Origin: Trebonia sp050013875
GTDB lineage: Bacteria; Actinomycetota; Actinomycetes; Streptosporangiales; Streptosporangiaceae
Direction: 5' to 3'
Length of the DNA: 64,000 bases
NCBI GenBank assembly: GCA_050013875.1
Contig: JBEKEK010000003.1
Location: forward strand, 124,001 to 188,000
Part shown: positions 51,718-60,257 of the stretch, one piece after another
How positions within the stretch are numbered: position 1 is the stretch's first letter
How the letters are laid out: every line of letters begins with the position of its first letter
Made by a program: the position numbers and the translations under genes
The notes under the pieces: generated by a model
The model's input: the letters and a program-made list of their open reading frames with translations, nothing else
The model's database searches: none
Told to the model about the DNA's origin: nothing

Positions 51718-52863
51718 ATGAGCCAAATCGCAGCATCTGAGCCGCAGCAGACGACCGTGCTCGACAACGTGCGGGCGCTGCAGCCAGAGATCAAAGCGCG
51801 TGCCGAGGAAATCGAGCAGGCGCGGGCCGTGCCGCGTGACCTCGCGGAGAAGCTGCGGTCGGCCGGTGTCTTCCGCAGGTACGTACCGCGCTCGCACGGC
51901 GGTGACGAGATGTGGCCCGATGACGGCCTGACCGTGATCGAGGAGCTGGCCCGGGCCGACGCCTCGGTTGCCTGGGTCGCGGCGGTCGGGTCGGAAGGCC
52001 CGAGCTTTTACGCGTACCTGCCACCGGACACCTACGACAAGATCTTCGCGGCCGGCCCCGACATCATCCACTCCGGTGTGATCAACCCGACCGGCAAGGC
52101 GGTGCGGGAGTCCGGCGGCTACCGGTTCAGCGGGCGCTGGTCGTTCGCGAGCGGTTCCAACAACGCCGACTACGTCTGCATCCACGGCGTGCTCGAGGGC
52201 GAGCAGGGCACCAGGCTCGGCGTGGTACCCGCCCGCGAGGTGCGGATCGATGACGTCTGGCACGTGAGCGGGCTCAAGGGCACCGCCAGCAACGACATCG
52301 TGGCCACCGACCTGTTCGTCCCCGACGAGTGGACCGGGACCTTCGCCGAGCTGCCGAAGATCTCCCGGCACCCGCTCGACCAGCGTCAGCTGGGAGCCCG
52401 GTTTGGCTCTGAGTTCGCCGCCGTCGCCATCGGGATCGCGCAGGCGGCGCTTGACGACATCACCGACATCGCCAGGAACAAGATCCCCGCCACCTCGCGC
52501 AGCAAGCTGGCGCAAGATCCGGTCGCCCAGTACCTGACCGGACAGCTCGCCACCGACCTGTACATGGCGCGCACGCTGCTGCACCAGGTTGCCCGGGACG
52601 ACCAGGCAAGCGTGGCCGCGGGCCCGCCGGACGACACGGCGACGCTCATCCGGCGCGCCCGCCTGTCGCGGGCCGCGTCGTTGGCCGCGTCGGTCGTCGA
52701 CGGCGCCTACGGCATTTCCGGCACCACCGGACTGTTCGAATCCTGTCCGCTGCAGCGCAGGCTCCGTGACGTGCGCGCCGTCACCCAGCACTACATGCTG
52801 TCCGCGCGCAGCGCGTTCGGCCCGGTCGGCGCGGCCATCCTGAGCGAGGATTCCGCGCACTAG
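51718..52863 (+). CDS. FadE-like flavin-dependent monooxygenase (HsaA-like)
   Basis: An acyl-CoA-dehydrogenase-fold protein of 381 residues: LAEKLRSAGVFRRYVPRSHGGDEMWPDDGLTVIEELARADASVAWVAAVGSEG, WSFASGSNNADYVCIHG and a C-terminal SRAASLAASVVDGAYGISGTTGLFESCPLQRRLRDVRAVTQHYM. It lacks the catalytic Glu of dehydrogenases and has the pattern of two-component oxygenases (HsaA, HpaB-like group D). With the flavin reductase at 41752 it could hydroxylate the phenolic ring to a catechol. The stop codon is within a five-copy repeat. Confidence 0.87.
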   Translation: MSQIAASEPQQTTVLDNVRALQPEIKARAEEIEQARAVPRDLAEKLRSAGVFRRYVPRSHGGDEMWPDDGLTVIEELARADASVAWVAAVGSEGPSFYAYLPPDTYDKIFAAGPDIIHSGVINPTGKAVRESGGYRFSGRWSFASGSNNADYVCIHGVLEGEQGTRLGVVPAREVRIDDVWHVSGLKGTASNDIVATDLFVPDEWTGTFAELPKISRHPLDQRQLGARFGSEFAAVAIGIAQAALDDITDIARNKIPATSRSKLAQDPVAQYLTGQLATDLYMARTLLHQVARDDQASVAAGPPDDTATLIRRARLSRAASLAASVVDGAYGISGTTGLFESCPLQRRLRDVRAVTQHYMLSARSAFGPVGAAILSEDSAH

Positions 52864-52922
52864 ACCCCGCGCACTAGACCCCCCCGCACTAGCCCCCCGC
52901 GCACTAGACCCCCGCGCACTAG
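52857..52922. repeat. Five copies of gcactag in a 14-15-bp tandem array
   Basis: gcactag recurs at 52857, 52871, 52886, 52901 and 52916, with C-rich spacers. The first copy contains the TAG of the monooxygenase gene. Spacing is 14, 15, 15 and 15. Confidence 0.9.
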
Positions 52923-52938
52923 AGACCAGGAGCTTGCG

Positions 52939-53406
52939 GTGCCGGACTTGACCAGGGTCGCGGTGGAAGCCATGCGGCTGCAGAACGGGTACGCCCTCGC
53001 GATCGACGCTCGTGACTGGGATCTTTTCCGCACGGTGTTCACGCCCGACGTGCGGGCCGATTACCCGCACGGCACGTTCGACGGCATGGACGACTGGCTC
53101 GGGAACTTCATCCCGTTCCATGACACCTGCGCGTGGACCGTGCACGAGATAACCAACCACGTCGTCGGCGAGGACAGCCAGGGCATCTGGGGCGCGTGCT
53201 ACGGGTGGATCCGGTGGACCATGAAGGACAAGCCCGGGCGCATCAACCGGGCGGAGGTGCTGTTCCGCGACCGGCTGCGCGGCGACGGCGGAACCTGGCG
53301 GATCGCGCGGCGGAGGCTCAGGCTGCTTTCTTCCCAGCCGGGGGCGCCGATCGCGGACGGCTACCACCTGGTGCAGTCGGTCCTCGACCTCGCCGACTGG
53401 ACCTAG
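52939..53406 (+). CDS. SnoaL-like / NTF2-fold protein
   Basis: A 155-residue protein of the SnoaL-like dehydratase/limonene-epoxide-hydrolase fold: RLQNGYALAIDARDWDLFRTVFTPDVRADYPHGTFDGMDDW...CYGWIRWTMKD...INRAEVLFRDRLRGDGGTWRIARRRLRLL. In ring-degradation clusters such proteins act on hydroxylated or ketone intermediates, but no function can be named. The start is GTG after GAGACCAGGAG. The stop is within a 17-base repeat. Confidence 0.82.
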   Translation: MPDLTRVAVEAMRLQNGYALAIDARDWDLFRTVFTPDVRADYPHGTFDGMDDWLGNFIPFHDTCAWTVHEITNHVVGEDSQGIWGACYGWIRWTMKDKPGRINRAEVLFRDRLRGDGGTWRIARRRLRLLSSQPGAPIADGYHLVQSVLDLADWT

Positions 53407-53431
53407 CGGGCCTGGCCGACTGGACCTAGCG
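53392..53431. repeat. Two 17-bp direct copies that include the SnoaL gene stop codon
   Basis: gccgactggacctagcg at 53392-53408 and again at 53415-53431, 23 bases apart. The first copy contains the TAG stop. Confidence 0.88.
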
Positions 53432-53448
53432 CGGGAGCGGTCCGGTCT

Positions 53449-54258
53449 TCACGTGAACAACTCCACCACCGGCTTGTCCTGCAGGTCGTCTTTGAGCAGG
53501 TAGGCCGCGGCCGCCTCCATGTAGCCGCGCCAGAAGCGCTCCGCGCCGTCGGAGTTGCGCGCCTCGACCAGCGCGACCAGTTTCCGGTAAACCTTCCCGC
53601 ACCGCCGCAGCGACGCCGGGGAATCCGTCTCGTCGAAAAGCCGCGATATCCGCAGTTCGGTATGCGCCGCGACGATGTCACGCAGCACGGCGCTCTGCAA
53701 TGCGAGTGTCTTGTTCCCCGAGCGCGCCATGATCAGCTCGTGAAACCGGTGGGTGATGCCTGACCACGCGGCGGGATCGGGTACCGAGCGGTCCCAGCCC
53801 TCGATCGCGGACTCGATCCCGGTGACCACGACGGCCAGATCCGCGAGGTCCTGCTCGGTCCGCCGGCGGGCGAGCAGGCCCGCGCAGGCCGGCTCCGCTA
53901 TCTTCCTGGCCTCGTACACGTCCGCCAGCGTCGTGCCCCGCAGCTGGAGAAGAAGGCCGCAGTAACGAGCCGCCACCGACACGTCGGGGGCGATGACCCG
54001 GGCTCCGCCGCGGCTTCCCGGCCGGATGAGGATAAGCCGTTCCGTCTCCAGGATCCGGAATGCCTCACGGATCGTCGGCCGGGAAACCGCGAACTGCTCC
54101 ATGAGCTGGGTCTCCGACGGAAGTTTTTCCCCTGGTGTCACCGAACCCCGCACGATCTGGCGGCGCAACTGGGCGGCGATCAGCTCCGATGTCTTGGGCG
54201 CGCGGACAATTTGGCCTACTCGGCCATTGGCTGCGCTCATGTGACTCATCTCACTCAT
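53449..54258 (-). CDS. GntR-family regulator with FCD domain
   Basis: A 269-residue regulator: ELIAAQLRRQIVRGSVTPGEKLPSETQLMEQFAVSRPTIREAFRILETERLILIRPGSRGGARV (GntR winged helix) and a helical FCD effector domain (LADVYEARKIAEPACAGLLARRRTEQDLADL...TELRISRLFDE). I take the ATG at 54258 (MSEMSHMSAANGRVG); in-frame ATGs at 54249 and 54240 are also possible. The upstream dyad ggttcg/cgaacc (54299-54316) could be its site. It is divergent from the ligase operon, its likely target. Confidence 0.88.
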   Translation of the reverse strand: MSEMSHMSAANGRVGQIVRAPKTSELIAAQLRRQIVRGSVTPGEKLPSETQLMEQFAVSRPTIREAFRILETERLILIRPGSRGGARVIAPDVSVAARYCGLLLQLRGTTLADVYEARKIAEPACAGLLARRRTEQDLADLAVVVTGIESAIEGWDRSVPDPAAWSGITHRFHELIMARSGNKTLALQSAVLRDIVAAHTELRISRLFDETDSPASLRRCGKVYRKLVALVEARNSDGAERFWRGYMEAAAAYLLKDDLQDKPVVELFT

Positions 54259-54619
54259 ATCACCTGGCTTCGGTCCCTGAGCCGACCGCGGGCGGTTAGG
54301 TTCGAGGCGCCGAACCATTCGCAGAAATACGATAGAAGAGTTAGCTAAGTCATACAAGAGACCGACGGAGCCAGCGGCGCGCCCCGGGCGCGAACCAGCG
54401 GGCACCGGGAAGCCAGCGGCCCCGGCTTGACGGCTCAGCAGCTCAACCCGGCTGGTGCGGAACTTCGCGGCCCGCGGCACCGCCGCCCGATCAGGTGACA
54501 AGTTCGCTAGACGATCTTTGTGTTTGTTTAGTAATCTGATTGCACCTTATGATCTCATGACAGCCGGTAGCCGGAACATGAGCGAACAACACAGCCAGCT
54601 GCCTGGAGGACGAGACTGG
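54259..54619. other. Divergent intergenic region, GntR / ligase operon
   Basis: No gene is supported here. It contains the dyad ggttcg-aggcgc-cgaacc (54299-54316), an AT-rich stretch (54505-54560, ctttgtgtttgtttagtaatctg) that is the likely promoter for the ligase operon, and CCGG-rich sequence between. An open frame runs through it but has no family features. Confidence 0.55.
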
Positions 54620-56188
54620 ATGAGCGACAACAGCTCTCGGGGGTCCGACTCGTTGCTGTCGCGCCGGATCCGCCAGATGACGGCGCTCGATTCGAGCGCG
54701 ACGGCGCTGTATTTCGGTGACCTGACCCTTGCCTGGTCCTTCTACTCCGATGCGATCACCGACCTCGAGTCCCTGCTGGCCGCGCATCCCACCGCCCGGC
54801 GAGTCGGGATCGTGCTGCGCAACCGGCCGGGACCGCTCGCGGCGGTGATCGCCACCATCGGGACCGGGCGCTGTGTGGTGACGCTCAGCCCCCACCTCGG
54901 CGATATCGGCCTGGCCAAGGACATCGTCGACCTGGCACCGGACGTGATCGTGGCGGCCGACGACGACTGGTCCCGCGACGCCGTGCTGATCTCGTCGGAG
55001 GCGGTCGGCGCGATCGCCCTGCGGGCCGGGACCGACCGGGCGCTGGCCGCCCAGCCCGCCCGGTGGTCACCGAATCCGTCCAGGCAAGACCCGGGCGACA
55101 TCGCCGTGCTGATGATGACCAGCGGCACGACCGGGCGGCCGAAGCGGGTGGATCTGACCTACGACCGGATGGCGGCGGCGTTCCGCGCCGCCGGGCTGGT
55201 CTTCGACGAGGCCCGTGAGCCGCAACTGCACAGCAGGACCGACATCTTGTGGGCGTCGCTCGCGCACATCAGCGGCCTGTACTTCGCGGTCTCGCACGTG
55301 ATCGACGGCCGCAGCGTCGCCCTGCTTGAGAAGTTCGAGGTCGGCCCCTGGGCAGAACTCGTCCGGCGGCACCGTCCGGGCTACGTCCGGCTCGCGCCCA
55401 CCGCGCTGCGGATGGTGCTGCAGGCGCAGGTGCCGGCCGAGACGTTCGCGAGCGTCCGCGCCGTCGGATCGGGCACCGCGCCGCTGCCGCCGGAACTGGC
55501 CGAAGCGTTCGAGGACCGTTACGGAATCCCCGTGCTCGGCACCTACGGGGCAACCGAGTTCGCCGGCGCGATCGCCGGCTGGACGCTGAAGGACAAAAAG
55601 CAGTGGGGGACGCGCAAGCGCGGTAGTGTCGGGCGCGCCCACCGCGGCATCGAACTCCGGATCATCGACCCGGACACGGGCGCGGTGCTCCCCTGCGGGG
55701 AGACCGGCCTGCTGGAGGCGCGCGGCAGCCAGCTGCCCGGGGAATCCGGCGCCTGGCAGCGGACAACCGACCTCGCGGTGATGGACGACGACCGGTTCCT
55801 GTTCATCCGCGGCCGCGCGGACGACGCGATCAACCGGGGCGGGTTCAAGATCCCGCCCAGCGTGATCGAGGAAGCGCTGCTCGCGCACCCCGCCGTGGAC
55901 GAGGCCTCGGCCGTCGCGCTGCCGGACGCGAGGCTTGGCCAGGTGCCCGCGGCGGCGGTGACGCTCGTCAGCCCGGTCACCGCGGAAGAGCTCATGCAGT
56001 ACCTCAGCAGCAGGCTGACCAGGTACCAGCGGCCGGTCGTGATCAAGGTGGTCGATCAGCTGCCGCGGACCCCATCGCTCAAGATCAGCCGCCCGCTGGT
56101 GCGCGAGCACTACTTCGACGGCTTCGATCCGGGCGGACTGGACGGCGTTCCCGGCGCCGCGACGACAGGAGATCTCAATGACCGCTGA
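54620..56188 (+). CDS. AMP-dependent acyl-CoA synthetase/ligase
   Basis: An ANL ligase of 522 residues: VLMMTSGTTGRPKRVDLTY (P-loop), GSGTAPLPPELAEAFEDRYGIPVLGTYGATEF, FLFIRGRADDAINRGGFKIPPSVIEEALLAHPAVDEASAVALPD and PRTPSLKISRPLVR with the late catalytic Lys. It activates a carboxylic acid for the MaoC and FadE enzymes that follow. ATG 54620 is eight bases after GGAGGA; other in-frame ATGs upstream (54578) are less well served. The stop overlaps the next start by 11 bases. Confidence 0.9.
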   Translation: MSDNSSRGSDSLLSRRIRQMTALDSSATALYFGDLTLAWSFYSDAITDLESLLAAHPTARRVGIVLRNRPGPLAAVIATIGTGRCVVTLSPHLGDIGLAKDIVDLAPDVIVAADDDWSRDAVLISSEAVGAIALRAGTDRALAAQPARWSPNPSRQDPGDIAVLMMTSGTTGRPKRVDLTYDRMAAAFRAAGLVFDEAREPQLHSRTDILWASLAHISGLYFAVSHVIDGRSVALLEKFEVGPWAELVRRHRPGYVRLAPTALRMVLQAQVPAETFASVRAVGSGTAPLPPELAEAFEDRYGIPVLGTYGATEFAGAIAGWTLKDKKQWGTRKRGSVGRAHRGIELRIIDPDTGAVLPCGETGLLEARGSQLPGESGAWQRTTDLAVMDDDRFLFIRGRADDAINRGGFKIPPSVIEEALLAHPAVDEASAVALPDARLGQVPAAAVTLVSPVTAEELMQYLSSRLTRYQRPVVIKVVDQLPRTPSLKISRPLVREHYFDGFDPGGLDGVPGAATTGDLNDR

Positions 56189-57422
56189 CCGGTCCGGGTA
56201 CGGCATCCTCAGCGACGAGTCGTTCGAACGCTCGCGCCGCCGCACCGGCATCCCGATGCGGATCAGCCCGGCCCACATCACTGAGGTGACCGCCGACGCG
56301 ACCCGGCACTTCGCCTACGGGTACGGCGATGACAACCCCCTCTACTGCGATCCGGCCTACGGCAAGAACACGCGCTGGGGCGGCCTGATCGCGCCGCCGA
56401 ACTTCACCTACTGCATGGGCGAGAACGCGGCCCCGCCGCTGAGCGCGGGGCAGCGGGAACTCCTCAAGGGGGACCCCTTCGCCGGGCTTGGCTCCTACCA
56501 GGCCGAGATGGAGTTCGAGTACTACCGCCCGCTGGCCGGCGGCGACCGCTGCCGCGTACTGCGCGCCCAGGTCGGCGTGGCGGACAAGCCGAGCCGTTTC
56601 GGCGGCCGCACCGCGCACGTGACCCACGATTTCCTGTACACCAACGGGCACGGTCAGGTCGTGACCATCCAGCGCGGCACCTGGATCAACGCGGAGCGGC
56701 ACACCTCAAGGGAACGGTCCAAGGACGCAGCGCCGGTCAGCTTCGACCCGTACACCGACGGCCAGCTGGCCGAGATCGACGCCGCCTACGACGCCGAGAC
56801 CCGCCGGGGTTCCCAGCCCAGGTACTTCGAGGACGTCGAGGTGGGCGAGGAAATCCAGCCACGGGTCAAGGGGCCACTGGTGATCACCGACCTGGTGGTC
56901 TGGCACATCGGCTGGGGCATGCAGCTGACGCCGCCTGGCGCGTTCGGCATCGCGCGCAGGATCCGCCGGAAGGCACCCGGCCTGTACCCGCCGAACGCGC
57001 GCAACATTCCCGACACCGTCCAGCGGCTGCACTGGGACACCGAGCGGGCGCACGAACTCGGCATCCCGATGAGCTACGACTACGGGGCGATGCGGGAGAC
57101 CTGGCTCACCCACGCGCTGACCGACTGGATGGGCGACGACGGCTGGCTGCTGCGGCTCCGCTGCCAGCACCGCAAGTTCAACTACATCGGCGACGTCACC
57201 TGGATCCGCGGCCGGGTCGCCGACAAGGTTCAGGTCGATGGCCGCAACGAGGTCCATCTCGAGATCGGCTGCTGGAACCAGCGCGGCGAGCACACCACCC
57301 CGGGCACCGCCGTGGTACTGCTGCCAACCAGGGAGCAGCCGGTCGAACTGCCCGCGCCCCCGGCCGAGAGCCTCGACGATCTGCTCGCGATCGAGATCGC
57401 GCGGCATGCCGCCGATACTTAG
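56178..57422 (+). CDS. Two-hotdog MaoC-type hydratase
   Basis: A 414-residue protein with two hotdog domains: an N-terminal FAS1-like/MaoC dehydratase part (ADATRHFAYGYGDDNPLYCDPAYGKNTRWGGLIAPPNFTYC, with the D-N-P of the active loop) and a C-terminal part (YFEDVEVGEEIQPRVKGPLVITDLVVWHIGWGMQ...FNYIGDVTWIRGRVADKV). It probably hydrates an enoyl-CoA from the pathway. It overlaps the ligase gene by 11 bases. Confidence 0.87.
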   Translation: MTADRSGYGILSDESFERSRRRTGIPMRISPAHITEVTADATRHFAYGYGDDNPLYCDPAYGKNTRWGGLIAPPNFTYCMGENAAPPLSAGQRELLKGDPFAGLGSYQAEMEFEYYRPLAGGDRCRVLRAQVGVADKPSRFGGRTAHVTHDFLYTNGHGQVVTIQRGTWINAERHTSRERSKDAAPVSFDPYTDGQLAEIDAAYDAETRRGSQPRYFEDVEVGEEIQPRVKGPLVITDLVVWHIGWGMQLTPPGAFGIARRIRRKAPGLYPPNARNIPDTVQRLHWDTERAHELGIPMSYDYGAMRETWLTHALTDWMGDDGWLLRLRCQHRKFNYIGDVTWIRGRVADKVQVDGRNEVHLEIGCWNQRGEHTTPGTAVVLLPTREQPVELPAPPAESLDDLLAIEIARHAADT

Positions 57423-57461
57423 ATGGACCCGGGTGCCTCTTCGGGAAAGGTGTGAGCCCAG

Positions 57462-58520
57462 GTGGACTTCGAGCTGACGGAGGAACAGGCCGCGCTGCGC
57501 GAGGTGTCCCGCGGCCTGCTCGCCGTGAACTGCCCGCTACCGCTGGTGCGGTCGCTGGCGAGCGCCGGCCGCGGCACCGACGACAAGCTGTGGCAGCGCG
57601 GCGCGGAGGTTGGCTGGCTCGGCCTGGCCGTACCCGAGGAGTATGACGGGGCGGGTCAGGGACTGGTCGAGCTCTGCCTGGTAGCCGAGGAAATCGGCCG
57701 GGCGGCGGCGCCCGGCGCGTTCACCGACAGTGCGCTGACCGCGCTCGTCCTCGCCCGGTGGGGCCAGCCGGAGCTGGTACCCGCCCTCGTCGGGGGCGAT
57801 CTGAAGGCGAGCTGGGCCCACCACGGCCGTGTCGCGGGCGCTTACGACCGCGGCGAACTTGTGCTCAGTGGCCGCGCCACGGCGGTCCAGGCGGCCGCGG
57901 CGGCCGACTGGCTGCTGGTCACGGCGGCCACCGACCAGGGCAGCCGCCTGGTGCTGGTCGAGCGGGCACGGACCGCGGTCGAGCTCCGGCGGACGCTTGA
58001 TGAGACCCGCCGCTGGTATGACGTCGTGCTTGACGGCCTGCGCGTCCAGGGCGCCGATGTGGTCAGCGCGGACGAGGCGCGGATCGGCTGGCTGACCGAC
58101 GCGGCCGCGGTGCTCACCGCGGCCGACTCGCTCGGCGTGGGCGAGCGGCTGCTCGCCATGACCGTCGGGTACGTCAAGGTTCGTGAGCAGTTCGGCCGCC
58201 CGCTTGGCAGCTTCCAGTCGGTCAAGCACAAGGTGGCCGACATGCTGACCACGCTCAAGGGCGCCCGGGCCGCGACCTATTACGCGGCCATGGCCCTCGA
58301 TGCCGGCGTGGCCGAGGCGGCCATGGCGTCAAGCGCCGCGAAGGCCTTCACCGCCGACGGCGTCGCCACGCTGGCCGGTGAAGCCCTGCAGACCCACGGC
58401 GGCATCGGCTTCACCTGGGAACACGACCTGCACTTGTACCTGAGACGTGCGAAGCTGAACGAGCTGCTTTACGGCGCGGCCGCGGAGCACTACGAGCGCC
58501 TCGTCTCGCTGTTGGAGTGA
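57462..58520 (+). CDS. Acyl-CoA dehydrogenase (FadE-type)
   Basis: A 352-residue member: VDFELTEEQAALREVSRGLL, LGLAVPEEYDGAGQGLVELCLVAEEIGRAAAPGAF, and QFGRPLGSFQSVKHKVADMLTTLKGARAATYY. The C-terminus ends EALQTHGGIGFTWEHDLHLYLRRAKL. The usual Glu base is not clear. Such shorter, actinobacterial FadE proteins often form heteromeric pairs, but no partner FadE is next to it. The start is GTG. The last 192 bases overlap the convergent phosphoribosyltransferase frame. Confidence 0.88.
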   Translation: MDFELTEEQAALREVSRGLLAVNCPLPLVRSLASAGRGTDDKLWQRGAEVGWLGLAVPEEYDGAGQGLVELCLVAEEIGRAAAPGAFTDSALTALVLARWGQPELVPALVGGDLKASWAHHGRVAGAYDRGELVLSGRATAVQAAAAADWLLVTAATDQGSRLVLVERARTAVELRRTLDETRRWYDVVLDGLRVQGADVVSADEARIGWLTDAAAVLTAADSLGVGERLLAMTVGYVKVREQFGRPLGSFQSVKHKVADMLTTLKGARAATYYAAMALDAGVAEAAMASSAAKAFTADGVATLAGEALQTHGGIGFTWEHDLHLYLRRAKLNELLYGAAAEHYERLVSLLE

Positions 58521-59255
58521 CGTTGTCCGAATTGACGCGAATAAGGACGCGCCGGCCGCCGGATCGCAATGCCAGTGGTGCCGGCGCGGGTCGGCGTAGA
58601 AGCGCAGGAGCTGGCTGACGTCCGCCCCGCTGAGCGATCCGGCCTCCTGCGCGCTGGCCAGGACCTGCGGGTAGCTGGTGACCGCGCGGACGGTCCAGGG
58701 GGCCAGCAGGCCGCGCATCTCCGGGAAGTTCCAGTTGGCGATGGACTGGACGCCCGCTACCCGCAGGCTGGTCTCGGCCAGCAGCGCCTCGATCGCCCGG
58801 GCGGCACTGCCGCCGCTCGCGACCACGTCCTCGATGATGACGGCCTGCTCACCCGCGCCCGGCTCGCACTCGACGAGCGGCCCGCCGGGTGCGCGTGCCT
58901 CGGCCCGCACGTACGCGAGCGGAAGGTCGAGCCGCTCCGCCACGGTCTTCGCCCACGGGATCCCGGCATCGGCGACGGCGATCACGTAGTCGGCACCGGG
59001 GAACGACGTGCGGGTCGCGTCGGCGAGTGCGTCGTCAACCAGGCGGCGCAGGGCCGGGAGCGCGTTGAGGCGGCGGCAGTTGCAGCCGCAGGGGGCCAGG
59101 ATCCCGGACTTCCAGCGAAACCACTGATCCCGTGGCATGCGCAGGTCGGCGGTGAACGCCCCCGACGCCACCAGCGCGGTGGCGACGGGGTGAGCGTGCC
59201 GTGCGTCAGTCAGGCCGGCCGGCGGCCCGTCCGCGGCATCCGGGAAGCTGGCCAC
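58329..59255 (-). CDS. Orotate-phosphoribosyltransferase-like protein with CGCNCR motif
   Basis: A type I phosphoribosyltransferase fold. The PRPP loop is AVIIEDVVASGGSAARAIEALL and the flexible region follows YVIAVADAGIPWAKTVAERLDLPLAYVRAEARAPGG. The N-terminal part has FRWKSGILAPCGCNCRRLNALPALRRL, matching the OPRT substrate segment except for three closely spaced cysteines. The GTG at 59255 overlaps the stop of the upstream PRTase (TAGTG). The C-terminal 60-odd residues run antisense to the FadE gene and look like read-through, so the natural stop may have been lost. Confidence 0.75.
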   Translation of the reverse strand: MASFPDAADGPPAGLTDARHAHPVATALVASGAFTADLRMPRDQWFRWKSGILAPCGCNCRRLNALPALRRLVDDALADATRTSFPGADYVIAVADAGIPWAKTVAERLDLPLAYVRAEARAPGGPLVECEPGAGEQAVIIEDVVASGGSAARAIEALLAETSLRVAGVQSIANWNFPEMRGLLAPWTVRAVTSYPQVLASAQEAGSLSGADVSQLLRFYADPRRHHWHCDPAAGASLFASIRTTSLQQRDEALVVLRGRAVKQLVQLRTSQVQVQVVFPGEADAAVGLQGFTGQRGDAVGGEGLRGA

Positions 59256-60160
59256 TACAGGGGCCGGGGCGCCCGGGCGATCAGTTCCGCGCGAACAAGG
59301 GCATGGCTCGGCGCATAGGACCCCATCCGCGCGTAGCCGTCCCGGCGGCTGTTGCGGTCCAGGTCGCGGACGAACCAGCAGGGCATACGGTGCAGGAACC
59401 GCGACAGCTCGCCGCGATTGGCCGGGCTGAGGGTGAACTTGCACACGCGGACGTTCCAGGCGAAGTCTCCGCTTTCCACGATTTCGGCCAGGTCATCGAG
59501 TGTCTTAACCGCCGCGTGGTTGAGCGCGTCTTCCTGGGCGGGGTCGAAGCACCCGCTGCGCGGGTCGGCGAAGGCGGCGATGTAGAGGAAAGTCCTGGCG
59601 GCGAGGGGCAGGTCGTCGCTCGCGCGCATCAGGCAGCGCTGGTGCGCGCCCGTCACCCGCACGTCATCGACAACCAGCAGGTGCGCGTCGCGGACCCGCG
59701 CGGACCGGAAGCGGCGGAACGACAGCGTGTTGGTCGCCATGTGCAGGTCCCGTGCCTGCGCCGAGAGCGTCCCGTAGTCTCCGGCGGACGCGGCGATCCG
59801 GTCCACCCGCAGCAGCGGGACGGGGGCCAGCCCGTTCTTGGCCCTGGCCGCGTTCAGCACTGGCCGCAGACCGCGGGCGAGCGTGGTTGCCGCCGCGGGG
59901 ACATAAGCGTAGGGGGAAGAGGCCATCAGCAGCCGTGGCGCGCGGGCTAGTTCCGGGTGAGCCTGGCAGAAGGCCGCGCCGAGTGCTCGCGCGAAGGTTT
60001 CCGCGGCGACGACCGAGCCGTATTTGTACCTGCTGTAGCGCGCGGGACTGAACGGCAGCCGGCCGTTCCCGTTCGCCGCCGGGCTCGGGCCGCCCAGGGA
60101 ATACAGGGCGAACTCCTGGGTCGGAACAGCGGCCGCCAACCGGGTGCCTCTCGATTCCAC
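59255..60160 (-). CDS. Phosphoribosyltransferase-like protein (ComF/TRSP-associated type)
   Basis: A 301-residue protein with a PRPP-binding loop LLVVDDVRVTGAHQRCL and an N-terminal SRYKYGSVVAAETFARALGAAF...RLLMASSPYAYVPAAATTLARGL. This pattern resembles PRTases found in ter-associated biosynthetic modules, but I assign it at fold level only. It is translationally coupled to the second PRTase downstream, so both probably work on one nucleoside-type substrate. Both genes are divergent from the ChrB-like gene. Confidence 0.7.
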   Translation of the reverse strand: MESRGTRLAAAVPTQEFALYSLGGPSPAANGNGRLPFSPARYSRYKYGSVVAAETFARALGAAFCQAHPELARAPRLLMASSPYAYVPAAATTLARGLRPVLNAARAKNGLAPVPLLRVDRIAASAGDYGTLSAQARDLHMATNTLSFRRFRSARVRDAHLLVVDDVRVTGAHQRCLMRASDDLPLAARTFLYIAAFADPRSGCFDPAQEDALNHAAVKTLDDLAEIVESGDFAWNVRVCKFTLSPANRGELSRFLHRMPCWFVRDLDRNSRRDGYARMGSYAPSHALVRAELIARAPRPL

Positions 60161-60257
60161 CTTGGCATTCTAGGATCAGCGACCCGATCTGCCACACGTG
60201 CGCCACTTGTAATATTTCTCCTGTTCGGCGGTGGGCTAGGTGTGGAACGGGTGTTGC

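Noticed and set aside
54455..54619. N-terminal extension of the acyl-CoA ligase
   Set aside because: The extra residues do not look like an ANL protein, and the best ribosome site serves the ATG at 54620.
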